64,000 nucleotides of DNA, taken from Acinetobacter rudis. Its GTDB lineage: Bacteria > Pseudomonadota > Gammaproteobacteria > Pseudomonadales > Moraxellaceae. Under the pieces are notes generated by a model. It was given only the letters and a program-made list of their open reading frames with translations, had not been told where the DNA came from and searched no databases. Shown here piece after piece: positions 9,142 to 17,733 of the stretch (position 1 is its first letter; the number at the start of each line of letters is the position of its first letter). Both the position numbers and the translations under genes were made by a program. The stretch covers positions 352,712 to 416,711 of the forward strand of contig NZ_JAVIDR010000001.1 in NCBI RefSeq assembly GCF_031157835.1, written 5' to 3'.

Positions 9142-12033
9142 ATGACTGATACCGCGCAAAATATTGCAACGACCTACGATCCAACTGAGATCGAGAAAAA
9201 ATGGTACAAAACCTGGGAAGAGCGAGGTTATTTTAAACCTTCAGGTAAGGGGGACTCGTTCTGCATCATGATTCCACCGCCAAACGTCACTGGTAGTTTG
9301 CACATGGGTCATGGTTTTAACAATGCAATCATGGATGCACTTACACGCTATAACCGTATGATGGGCAAAAATACTTTATGGCAACCAGGTACGGACCATG
9401 CAGGTATTGCGACTCAAATGGTGGTTGAGCGTCAATTAGCAGCACAAAACATTAGTCGTCATGACCTTGGCCGTGAAAAATTCATTGAAAAAATTTGGGA
9501 ATGGAAAGAACAATCTGGTAATACCATCACAGGTCAGATTCGTCGTCTTGGCTCATCAGTTGACTGGTCTCGTGAACGCTTCACTATGGATGAAGGTTTA
9601 TCGAATGCGGTAAAAGAAGTATTCGTTCGTTTACATGAAGACGGTTTAATTTATCGTGGTAAGCGCTTAGTTAACTGGGATCCAAAATTTCATACAGCAC
9701 TTTCTGATCTAGAAGTTGAATCAATCGAAGAAAAAGGATCACTCTGGCACTTTAAGTATTTCTTTGACAATAAAGAAACTCTAACTAAAGATGGCTTAAA
9801 TTATTTAGTCGTTGCCACTACACGTCCTGAGACATTACTGGGTGACTCTGCTGTTGCTGTACATCCTGATGATGAACGCTATGCACATTTAATTGGTCAA
9901 AATATTGTTTTACCAATCACTGGACGCTTAGTTCCAATCGTTGCCGATGAATATGTGGAAAAAGATTTCGGTACAGGCTGTGTCAAAATTACTCCAGCAC
10001 ATGACTTTAATGACTATGAACTCGGCAAACGTCACCAATTACCACTGATCAACATCTTTAATAAAAATGCTGAAGTTTTAGCTGAGTTTGAAGTTATTGC
10101 TAAAGCTGGTGAACAAATTTCGAGCCACATTCAAGCACCTGCTGACTATGCAGGTATGGAACGCTTTGCTGCACGTAAGAAATTAGTTGAACAAGCAGAG
10201 GCCGAAGGTTGGTTAGATAAAATTGATCCTTATGATCTAAAAGCACCACGAGGCGATCGTTCTGGTGTAATCATCGAACCATTACTCACTGACCAATGGT
10301 ATGTAAAAATTGCACCATTGGCAGAACCTGCTATTGATGCAGTAAAAGATGGCCGTATTAAATTTGTACCTGAACAATATACCAACATGTATATGGCTTG
10401 GATGAATAACATTCAAGACTGGTGTATTTCACGTCAATTATGGTGGGGCCATCGTATCCCAGCTTGGTATGATGCAGAAGGCAATATCTATGTTGGTCGT
10501 AACGAAGCTGAAGTCCGTAGTAAACACAACATTGCTGACAATGTTGAACTAAGCCAAGATGAAGATGTGCTTGATACATGGTTCTCTTCAGCACTTTGGA
10601 CTTTCTCAACACTTGGTTGGACTGGCGATGCTGAAAAAGACAAACTCAATGACATCTTAAAAACATTCCATCCTACAGATGTGCTCGTTACTGGTTTTGA
10701 CATCATTTTCTTCTGGGTTGCCCGTATGATTATGATGACTTTACACTTCATGAAAAATGAAGATGGCACTGCACAAGTACCGTTTAAAACTGTTTATGTT
10801 CACGGTTTGGTACGTGATGGTGAAGGTCAAAAAATGTCAAAATCTAAAGGGAATGTGCTTGATCCTTTAGACTTGATTGATGGTGTTGATCTCGAAAGCT
10901 TAGTACAAAAACGTACTTTCGGCCTGATGAATCCTAAACAAGCAGCTAAGATTGAGAAATCGACTCGTAAAGAATTCCCAGAAGGCATTAATGCCTATGG
11001 TACTGACGCGGTACGTTTCACTTTCTGTGCACTTGCAAATACTGGTCGTGATATCAAATTTGATCTTAAGCGAGTTGAAGGTTACCGTAACTTCTGTAAT
11101 AAAATCTGGAATGCAACCCGCTTTGTTCTGATGAACCTTGAAGGTCAAACGGTTGCTCAAGTTGCACGTCCTGAACTTTGGGAACTTCCAGAACAATGGA
11201 TTATTAGTCGCCTACAAAAAGCACAACTTGCAGTACAACAAGCTTTTGAAACATACCGTTTAGACTTAGCAGCACAAGCAATTTATGACTTTATTTGGAA
11301 TGAATACTGTGACTGGTATGTAGAGCTTACTAAACCAGTATTAAACGATGCGACTGTTTCTGAAGAACGTAAAGCTGAGGTTCGCCGCGTACTGCTTTCA
11401 GTACTTGAACAATCACTGCGTCTTGCACATCCTTTAATGCCATACTTAACTGAAGAAATTTGGCAAACACTTGCACCTATGCTTGGTATCTCAGGTGAGA
11501 CTATCATGACTGCACAGTATCCAGTATGTGATCAGGCAATGCTCAACGAACAAGCTGAAGCTGATATGCAGTGGCTTCAAGGTCTCATTGGTGCAGTACG
11601 TAATATTCGTGGTGAAATGGGTCTAGGCAATGCACGCTTACTCCCTGTACTTTTACAGAATATTTCTGAAGCAGAACGTACACAAATTGCACGTATTGAA
11701 CCTTTATTTAAGGCACTCGCTAAAGTTGAAAGTATTGAAATTTTAGCCAATGATCAACAACCACCACTGTCGTCTTCAAGTGTTATTGGTCATGCATCTG
11801 TATTTGTGCCGATGAAAGGTTTAATCGATCCTAAGGCTGAACTTGGTCGTCTACAAAAAGACTATGACAAAGTTCAAAAGCAACATGATCAAATTGCAAA
11901 CAAACTAGCAAATGAAGGCTTTGTAGCAAAAGCACCAGCTGCTGTTGTTGAAGGCGAGAAAGTAAAACTTGCTGAATTTGCTGATCAACTCAGCAAAATT
12001 AAACTCAGTATGGAACAAATCGCTGCGTTGTAA
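9142..12033 (+). CDS. valS: Valyl-tRNA synthetase
   Basis: Class I aminoacyl-tRNA synthetase charging tRNA-Val, 963 aa. It shows the HIGH-type motif ([13 protein letters not shown], about 43-55), the KMSKS loop (KMSKSKGN, near 563), an inserted editing (CP1) domain that clears mischarged Thr, an anticodon-binding helical domain, and a C-terminal coiled coil (about 890-960) typical of ValS. I prefer the ATG at 9142; an in-frame TTG at 9136 would add two residues. It appears monocistronic. The upstream 190 bp hold its promoter. Confidence 0.96.
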   Translation: MTDTAQNIATTYDPTEIEKKWYKTWEERGYFKPSGKGDSFCIMIPPPNVTGSLHMGHGFNNAIMDALTRYNRMMGKNTLWQPGTDHAGIATQMVVERQLAAQNISRHDLGREKFIEKIWEWKEQSGNTITGQIRRLGSSVDWSRERFTMDEGLSNAVKEVFVRLHEDGLIYRGKRLVNWDPKFHTALSDLEVESIEEKGSLWHFKYFFDNKETLTKDGLNYLVVATTRPETLLGDSAVAVHPDDERYAHLIGQNIVLPITGRLVPIVADEYVEKDFGTGCVKITPAHDFNDYELGKRHQLPLINIFNKNAEVLAEFEVIAKAGEQISSHIQAPADYAGMERFAARKKLVEQAEAEGWLDKIDPYDLKAPRGDRSGVIIEPLLTDQWYVKIAPLAEPAIDAVKDGRIKFVPEQYTNMYMAWMNNIQDWCISRQLWWGHRIPAWYDAEGNIYVGRNEAEVRSKHNIADNVELSQDEDVLDTWFSSALWTFSTLGWTGDAEKDKLNDILKTFHPTDVLVTGFDIIFFWVARMIMMTLHFMKNEDGTAQVPFKTVYVHGLVRDGEGQKMSKSKGNVLDPLDLIDGVDLESLVQKRTFGLMNPKQAAKIEKSTRKEFPEGINAYGTDAVRFTFCALANTGRDIKFDLKRVEGYRNFCNKIWNATRFVLMNLEGQTVAQVARPELWELPEQWIISRLQKAQLAVQQAFETYRLDLAAQAIYDFIWNEYCDWYVELTKPVLNDATVSEERKAEVRRVLLSVLEQSLRLAHPLMPYLTEEIWQTLAPMLGISGETIMTAQYPVCDQAMLNEQAEADMQWLQGLIGAVRNIRGEMGLGNARLLPVLLQNISEAERTQIARIEPLFKALAKVESIEILANDQQPPLSSSSVIGHASVFVPMKGLIDPKAELGRLQKDYDKVQKQHDQIANKLANEGFVAKAPAAVVEGEKVKLAEFADQLSKIKLSMEQIAAL

Positions 12034-12060
12034 GTTGAGTTGTATTTAGTTTGCCGATAG

Positions 12061-12090
12061 AATGATGGGTTAATTAATTAACCCATCATT
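12061..12090 (+). terminator. Perfect 30-bp palindrome, probable valS terminator
   Basis: A perfectly self-complementary 30-bp sequence (arms AATGATGGGTTAATT and its complement) starts 27 bases after the valS stop. As RNA it folds into a 13-bp stem with a TTAA loop; the following T content (TTGTTG) is weak. It ends six bases before the next ORF's ATG, so it could instead act as an operator or shield a start site. Confidence 0.55.
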
Positions 12091-12096
12091 TGTTGT

Positions 12097-12954
12097 ATGC
12101 GCAGTGTAGATTTAATCTCAGAATTTTTCTTTAATACTAAAAATAATAAGAGATTTTTAAGCATAGAAACCAAAAGTAATTTGTCTCAGGGTGATTATGA
12201 AAAAGAAGAAAGATTAAAAAAAATTTATTATATTGCAGTAAAAACTAGGAACTTTGAAATAACGCAACTTGTACAACGCAACAACTTTTTTATGATATTT
12301 CAAGGTGTACTAATTGCTAGTATTATTTACTCAAATAATACAGTCCCGTTTATTCATACTATAATTTGTTTTATTGGTATTTTTATTTCTTTTTTTCAAA
12401 TGCAAATTGCCGCTGGAGCAAAATTTTGGCAAGAGTATTGGGAGAATGAAGTCAATGAAGCAGAGGAAAGACTAAATGATTACTACACCAAAATTAAAAA
12501 AATCCAATTTCACAAGTTATTTAATAAAGATGTAATAGATGTCCAACATACAATTTATTCAAAATATTTTAAAAAAAATAAATATAGACTTTTTATAAAA
12601 GAAAAATATAGCAGCAATCATTTTTTAGGAACACGCTCATTCCTCACCTACTTTCCATTTACTAAAATTGATCATAGAATTCTAACCAAACCATCTGTTA
12701 GTAAAATACCTATTAGAACCGCCCGCTTATTATTAATATCTTGGATTTTTCTATTTTTTTCATCTACTTTTTTGGGTGAAAAAGCCTTTCAGTTCATTAA
12801 TGGTCATCAAATTTTCACTGGATTTCCAGGAAAATCAGTAACAAATATCGACATAAGGAATTTACCCCAACCAAACAGAAACGATGGCTATGATGATGAT
12901 CGAAATCAATGTGGCAAACTTGTTGTACCCTTTAAAGTAGGATATTGTAAGTAA
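12097..12954 (+). CDS. Membrane protein, RipA/SLATT-like, of an AT-rich cassette
   Basis: A 285-residue protein whose hydrophobic pair (about 64-79 and 84-102) follows the segment KTRNFEITQLVQRNNFF. A charged, predicted coiled region (110-140) comes next, then a third membrane helix at 209-226 and a soluble tail. The arrangement resembles, from memory, proteins annotated as RipA-family octameric membrane proteins, and more loosely SLATT-type two-helix effectors. The DNA is clearly AT-richer than valS or bfmS, suggesting transfer. The only ATG near the 5' end is 12097, without a clear ribosome-binding site. The nucleotidase gene starts 5 bp downstream, so the two are coupled. Function is unknown. 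Confidence 0.65.
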   Translation: MRSVDLISEFFFNTKNNKRFLSIETKSNLSQGDYEKEERLKKIYYIAVKTRNFEITQLVQRNNFFMIFQGVLIASIIYSNNTVPFIHTIICFIGIFISFFQMQIAAGAKFWQEYWENEVNEAEERLNDYYTKIKKIQFHKLFNKDVIDVQHTIYSKYFKKNKYRLFIKEKYSSNHFLGTRSFLTYFPFTKIDHRILTKPSVSKIPIRTARLLLISWIFLFFSSTFLGEKAFQFINGHQIFTGFPGKSVTNIDIRNLPQPNRNDGYDDDRNQCGKLVVPFKVGYCK

Positions 12955-12959
12955 AAATT

Positions 12960-13919
12960 ATGAGTGGATACAACTTAGACAAAAAATTAGTTATAGGTAT
13001 AACGTCAAGTGCTCTATTTGATTTAGAGGAATCTGATCGAATTTTTAGAACTGATGGCGAGTTGGCTTATAGAGAATATCAACAACAAAAAGAAAAGATA
13101 CCTTTAGCAGCAGGCATCGCTTTTCCTTTTATTCAAAGATTATTAAGCCTTAATAATATATTTCCTAAAGATACTCCGTTTGTTGAAGTCATTTTATTAT
13201 CTAGAAATGATCCCAATACTGGTTTAAGGGTTATGAACTCTATTGAACATTTTAATCTCAATATAAAACGTGCAATTTTCCTACAAGGCAGAACACCACA
13301 CAAATATATAGATCCATTAAATATTAGTTTATTTTTATCTGCGAATGAAACAGATGTTAACCAAGCTATTAATTCTGGATATCCTGCGGGCTTAATTATT
13401 CAAGGACACATTTTTGATGTTGATCATGATGAAGAACTAAGAATTGCTTTTGACTTTGATGGTGTTATTGCTGATGATGCATCAGAGCAAGTTTATAAAG
13501 AAAATGGTCTCAAAGCTTTTATAGAAAATGAAGAAAAATTAGCAAATCAGCCAGCAAATACAGGACCATTACATAAACTTTTAGCTCAATTATCATTTCT
13601 TCAAAAATCAGAATTTGACTATTCTAAAACAAATTCTAATTATAAAAATAGATTAAGAATTTCGATTGTCACTGCTCGTAATGCACCAGCACACAAACGT
13701 GTTATTACTAGTTTACGTGCATGGGGAATAGATACTGTAAACGAAGCCTTTTTCTTGGGTGGAATTGAAAAAAGAAAAGTTTTAGAAATTCTTAAACCAC
13801 ATATTTTTTTCGATGACCAAGTCACTCACGTGGAAAAAACAGCTAATACTGTAGCTTCTGTTCTTATACCGTTTGGAATTGCAAATGAAGAAAAAGTTAT
13901 TAAGCAAACCAATGACTAA
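12960..13919 (+). CDS. 5'-nucleotidase, HAD fold (PF06189-like)
   Basis: 319 aa. It matches, from memory, the bacterial 5'-nucleotidase family related to eukaryotic cytosolic NT5C1. HAD motifs are visible: motif I DFDGVI (nucleophile D165, general acid D167), motif II IVTAR (Thr238) and motif IV FFDD (283-286). The N-terminal half (VIGITSSALF, VILLSRNDPNTGLRVMNSI) is the family's typical cap region. The expected reaction is dephosphorylation of nucleoside monophosphates. The gene follows the membrane protein gene after 5 bp and shares its AT-rich composition. Housekeeping nucleotide salvage is possible, but the pairing hints at a nucleotide-linked signalling or defence role. Confidence 0.8.
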   Translation: MSGYNLDKKLVIGITSSALFDLEESDRIFRTDGELAYREYQQQKEKIPLAAGIAFPFIQRLLSLNNIFPKDTPFVEVILLSRNDPNTGLRVMNSIEHFNLNIKRAIFLQGRTPHKYIDPLNISLFLSANETDVNQAINSGYPAGLIIQGHIFDVDHDEELRIAFDFDGVIADDASEQVYKENGLKAFIENEEKLANQPANTGPLHKLLAQLSFLQKSEFDYSKTNSNYKNRLRISIVTARNAPAHKRVITSLRAWGIDTVNEAFFLGGIEKRKVLEILKPHIFFDDQVTHVEKTANTVASVLIPFGIANEEKVIKQTND

Positions 13920-13926
13920 ATAAATA

Positions 13927-14778
13927 TCACAACTCATCCAATACCGTATTTTTCACTGGATTGCGTCGCCAATAATACGGCTGTAAAAAACGTAAAGCTA
14001 AACGCCAAGGAGTCATCCAAACAATACGCGCATAGTTTTTGTTATTTTGACTCATTCCTTTTGCTAAATAGCGGCACACTGGCTCTGGTGGATCAATAAC
14101 AAACATAAATAACCACTTCATTTTACGCCAGTTTTTCACCTCACCCTGTTGCCATGAATCAATGAGCAAGTCTGTTGCTACCATCCCTGGGCTCAATGCG
14201 CCAACTTTAATTGCTGTATGCCGAGTCTCTTTATATAGTGCACGGGTAAAATAAGCCACCGCACGTTTAGAAGTTGAGTATGCTGTCATACCTGCACTCC
14301 ACTCACCGCGACTCCCCCAGCCCTCCATATTGAATATTTGTCCAAAACCTTGCTTGAGCATCCCTTGTAGCGCAACCTTACTGCCCAACATACAGCCTAA
14401 TACATTGGTTTCTATAACCTGTTTCAGTTCGTTATTGTCAATTTCTAGCAATGCCTTGGCTGCATTACATGTACCAGCATTGTTAATCCATACATCAATA
14501 TGGCCAAAATAAGCTTGCGCCTCTTGCCATAGTTGAGTGAGATCTTGTACTTGGGTTACATCACACACATGACCATGCACCCGATTGTGAGCAAACTCAC
14601 TTGATAAATCACTGATTACGGCCTGAAGTTGTTCATGATGACGTGCGGTTAACATGACTGACCAGTTCATTTGTAAAAAGGCCCGAGCTAAGCCCAGGCC
14701 TATACCACGTGTTGAACCCGTGATCACGACAACTTTATTGGCTAAGGTCTGTTTTGAATTCAAAGTTTCTCTCCACAT
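13927..14778 (-). CDS. SDR-family oxidoreductase
   Basis: Short-chain dehydrogenase/reductase, 283 aa, with the cofactor motif TGSTRGIGLG, the NNAG motif, and the catalytic YSTSK. It is distinct from the SDR at 7.4 kb. Substrate is unknown. The start given is the ATG at 14778, but a GGAGAG site sits just upstream of an in-frame TTG (14763), which could be the true start. It is convergent with the nucleotidase cassette (7-bp gap) and lies 22 bp after bfmS, so it may be read from the bfmRS transcript. Confidence 0.88.
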   Translation of the reverse strand: MWRETLNSKQTLANKVVVITGSTRGIGLGLARAFLQMNWSVMLTARHHEQLQAVISDLSSEFAHNRVHGHVCDVTQVQDLTQLWQEAQAYFGHIDVWINNAGTCNAAKALLEIDNNELKQVIETNVLGCMLGSKVALQGMLKQGFGQIFNMEGWGSRGEWSAGMTAYSTSKRAVAYFTRALYKETRHTAIKVGALSPGMVATDLLIDSWQQGEVKNWRKMKWLFMFVIDPPEPVCRYLAKGMSQNNKNYARIVWMTPWRLALRFLQPYYWRRNPVKNTVLDEL

Positions 14779-14800
14779 TCCTCAATCAATTTATAAAAAA

Positions 14801-16429
14801 TTAAACTTTTTTCTTTTTAAAACGCGTTGCTGGCCAGTACATAACAAAACGCGCACCACCCAAGGTAGGACTTTGATCTACTTCAATACTCCCACCAAAC
14901 CAAAATGCAATACGACTCACAATAGACAAACCTAAACCATAACCACCAGATGCACGAGTACGACTGTCATCTAAGCGTGCAAAGGCCTCAAAAATACGTG
15001 CACGGTCTTCTTCTGGTATGCCAGGACCATCATCTTCAACACATACAAATGCGAGCCCTGTTGTTGGGTTAATTCCACCACTAATAGTGACTTGATTATC
15101 ACAATAACGAATCGCATTTCCGACGAGGTTCTGTACCACGCGATGTAAATAACGCCGCTCTACCTCAACGATCACGTCTGTTGAGAGTGGTAATAGTTCA
15201 ATTTTCTTTTGAGTTTTAAGGGCTTCTGTTTCTGTCGCAACTTGTTCCAATACATCGACTAAAATAATATCTTCAAAGTGCAATGATGGCATGCCTTGCT
15301 CTAACTTAGCATAGGTCATAATTTCATCAATAAGATTATTTAACGCTTCGATGTCTTTATCAATCAACTCTACTTGGTGCAGTCGATGAGTATATTCTTC
15401 TTCATCAGCCATCATCTCCATACCAAAACGAATACGTGCTACTGGTGTACGTAATTCATGTGAAACAGCACGCATAAGTTCACGTTGTGCTTCTATCAAG
15501 CGTTGGATATGGTCTGACATGCTGTTATAGCTTGATGCCAAACTTGATAATTCATCATGCCCTTCTACAGATAAACGCAGAGACATATCACCCGATTTCA
15601 TGGTATTTAACGCATCATTCACCTGTTTAAGCTTACGCTGCATAGGCACAATCAGACCATAAACACCTAATGATAATAAGAACATACTTAATAAGGTAAT
15701 GCCTGCAGCCAACTGGAATGGCATCCAATTAAACATGGGCACTGGTCCCATCACCAATACTTCACCTGGTGAATTTGGCATTGGAGAGACAATAGAAATG
15801 GTTGTACCACGTACTGTAGCGCTATCGCGGTACAATATGACACTTTGATCAGAGCGCAAACGACCGATTTGCTCAGAGTCTAATTCTAAATTCTCAATTT
15901 TTTGAACTTTAAGACCATAATAAAAATGCTCTTGAATACGTTCAATATATTCAGCTTCTTGCCCAGGATAATAAACCAAGTAGTCCCAAATAAAGATTGG
16001 TAAAACCTTCATTTGTTGTTCAGTTAGATTATCAATTTGAACATATAGTAAATGTCCTGGATCATCACGGATACCTATAATCAGATAAGCCATGTTTTTA
16101 TTTGCGTCATAGCGAACAACTGCTTTTTGTTCCTCTATACGCTTTTTTTCTGTACGTGATAATTCAACTTTGTTGGCTTCTAAATAATAAATTGGTAATT
16201 CCAGTAAATCAGAAGCATCTGAAATCCAATCAATTTTTTGTTGTTGCGTTTGTTGACGTGAAACATCCTCACTGATGATAAATGCAATACCATCACTGAG
16301 GGATTCACGGTATTCCTGCACACGTTGGTAGTTGATAATCTGCACAAGCAAATAACCAAATATCGCCACAAGGACGACCAAAATGACCAGTCCGGCATAG
16401 ATCCTGAAAAAAATACTCTGCTTTAACAA
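14801..16429 (-). CDS. bfmS: Sensor histidine kinase BfmS
   Basis: 542-residue inner-membrane sensor kinase of the BfmRS system, which in A. baumannii controls biofilm formation, envelope stress tolerance, capsule and virulence. Two membrane helices (about 10-31 and 237-260) bracket a periplasmic sensor domain. A HAMP linker, the phosphoacceptor box SHELRTP (His324) and a HATPase domain with N (NLVGNAIRY) and G boxes (DDGPGIP, GYGLGLSI) follow. It lies 28 bp after bfmR, in the same operon. The match to A. baumannii BfmS is strong from memory. Confidence 0.93.
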   Translation of the reverse strand: MLKQSIFFRIYAGLVILVVLVAIFGYLLVQIINYQRVQEYRESLSDGIAFIISEDVSRQQTQQQKIDWISDASDLLELPIYYLEANKVELSRTEKKRIEEQKAVVRYDANKNMAYLIIGIRDDPGHLLYVQIDNLTEQQMKVLPIFIWDYLVYYPGQEAEYIERIQEHFYYGLKVQKIENLELDSEQIGRLRSDQSVILYRDSATVRGTTISIVSPMPNSPGEVLVMGPVPMFNWMPFQLAAGITLLSMFLLSLGVYGLIVPMQRKLKQVNDALNTMKSGDMSLRLSVEGHDELSSLASSYNSMSDHIQRLIEAQRELMRAVSHELRTPVARIRFGMEMMADEEEYTHRLHQVELIDKDIEALNNLIDEIMTYAKLEQGMPSLHFEDIILVDVLEQVATETEALKTQKKIELLPLSTDVIVEVERRYLHRVVQNLVGNAIRYCDNQVTISGGINPTTGLAFVCVEDDGPGIPEEDRARIFEAFARLDDSRTRASGGYGLGLSIVSRIAFWFGGSIEVDQSPTLGGARFVMYWPATRFKKKKV

Positions 16430-16457
16430 GTCATTTGTCCTTCAGTGCTTAGATCAA

Positions 16458-17174
16458 TTACATACCATTCGTTTCTTTAACAAACAAATAACCTTTACTA
16501 CGAACAGTCTTAATTCGTTTTGGATTTTCAGGGTCATCACCAATTTTTGGACGAATACGCGAAATGCGTACGTCAATTGAACGGTCTTGCCCATCATATT
16601 CAATACCGCGTAAACGCTCAAAAATATCTTCACGCGATAAAATACGACCTGCATTTGATGCTAACAACCATAACAGATCGTATTCAGCACTTGTGAAATC
16701 GACTAATTCGCCATTTAAGGTCACAGAACGACCACCATTATCAATGACTAAATCATCAAATTCGATACGTTGTGCAACTTCATCTTCAGGTGTTTTATCA
16801 GTACGACGTAACAAAGCACGAATTCGCGCGAGTAACACACGCGGTTGTACTGGTTTGGCAACATAATCATCAGCCCCCATTTCTAGACCTAAAACTTGGT
16901 CCATATCTTCAGTACGAGCGGTCAACATTAAAATTGGTTGATGATAATGTGAACGAACTTCTCGACAAACGGTTAAACCATCTGCACCAGGTAGCATGAC
17001 ATCAAGCACGACTAGATCTGGTTGTTCACTAATAATTCTGCGAATCGCACGGTTTCCATCGGGTTCAACACCGACTTCAAGTCCATTACGGATCAGATAT
17101 TCTTGTGTTAATCGCGCCAAACGCTCGTCATCTTCTACAATGAGAATTTTAGGTAATCTTTCTTCTTTGCTCAT
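16458..17174 (-). CDS. bfmR: Response regulator BfmR
   Basis: OmpR/PhoB-type regulator of 238 aa, nearly identical in my memory to A. baumannii BfmR. The receiver domain has the acidic pocket (VEDDE), phosphoacceptor D58 (VVLDVMLPGADG) and the conserved Lys (AKPVQP). A winged-helix DNA-binding domain with RSIDVRISRIR follows. I start at the ATG at 17174; the TTG at 17177 would add one residue. It is divergent from nrdA across a 559-bp regulatory region. Confidence 0.95.
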   Translation of the reverse strand: MSKEERLPKILIVEDDERLARLTQEYLIRNGLEVGVEPDGNRAIRRIISEQPDLVVLDVMLPGADGLTVCREVRSHYHQPILMLTARTEDMDQVLGLEMGADDYVAKPVQPRVLLARIRALLRRTDKTPEDEVAQRIEFDDLVIDNGGRSVTLNGELVDFTSAEYDLLWLLASNAGRILSREDIFERLRGIEYDGQDRSIDVRISRIRPKIGDDPENPKRIKTVRSKGYLFVKETNGM

Positions 17175-17446
17175 CAATTTTTCCCCTGCTATAACTTTAT
17201 ATCTATTTGTAACGTATACAGATATAAGATCTAATCATTTGCAATATACACTCGTTTACATTGTAAACAAGACCTTAGTCACGAAATAGATACAGGTCCG
17301 TATTATTTTGTTGTATTTTAATTATGACTGAATATTTCCTCCACATTTTTTTAAATTGCTCAGACCAATCTATAATTATTTGATGAATATTAATACAAGA
17401 TATTTCTTTAAGAACGTTATATCGACACTAAAAGCCAATAAAATGT

Positions 17447-17455
17447 TTATCCACA
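17447..17455 (+). promoter_or_regulatory. DnaA box upstream of nrdA
   Basis: A perfect consensus DnaA box, TTATCCACA, 279 bp upstream of the nrdA start. In E. coli nrdAB transcription is controlled by DnaA through boxes in its promoter region, so a regulatory role here is plausible. A single box could also be chance. Confidence 0.5.
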
Positions 17456-17613
17456 GAGTTATCTTCAAGACAAAAAAACAGACTTTGCTATACTATGCAC
17501 GACTTCAAAATCAGACCATTAGCACCTGTTAATGGCTAAGGTAAAATAGCTCAATTTTTTCTTTCCAGAGAAAAAAGATTTATAAAAATGTCAATATTGA
17601 TCTATCAGAAAAA

Positions 17614-17661
17614 TTACCGTATCTTGTGTCCAAAATCTAAATAAACCACTAAGTATTGTGT
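17614..17661 (+). promoter_or_regulatory. Pair of NrdR-like boxes upstream of nrdA
   Basis: Two 16-mers resemble the NrdR consensus ACACTATATATAGTGT: TTACCGTATCTTGTGT (17614-17629, 10 of 16) and CCACTAAGTATTGTGT (17646-17661, 12 of 16). Their starts are 32 bp apart, about three helical turns, the spacing known for NrdR targets in other bacteria. NrdR is an ATP-cone repressor of ribonucleotide reductase genes. The second box ends 72 bp before the nrdA start. Confidence 0.6.
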
Positions 17662-17733
17662 TTTGTCTTTTTTATGGTCGGTAATTCGCTGTACCGATTG
17701 AGGCAGAAATAACACAATGGAGCGAAGCAGACA

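Larger units (their letters stand above)
17175..17733. other. bfmR-nrdA divergent regulatory region (559 bp, non-coding)
   Basis: No convincing ORF. The bfmR-proximal part is AT-rich and should hold the bfmRS promoter on the minus strand. The nrdA side holds a DnaA box and two NrdR-like boxes, described separately. The long leader suggests layered control of nrdA by replication state and dNTP level. Confidence 0.7.
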
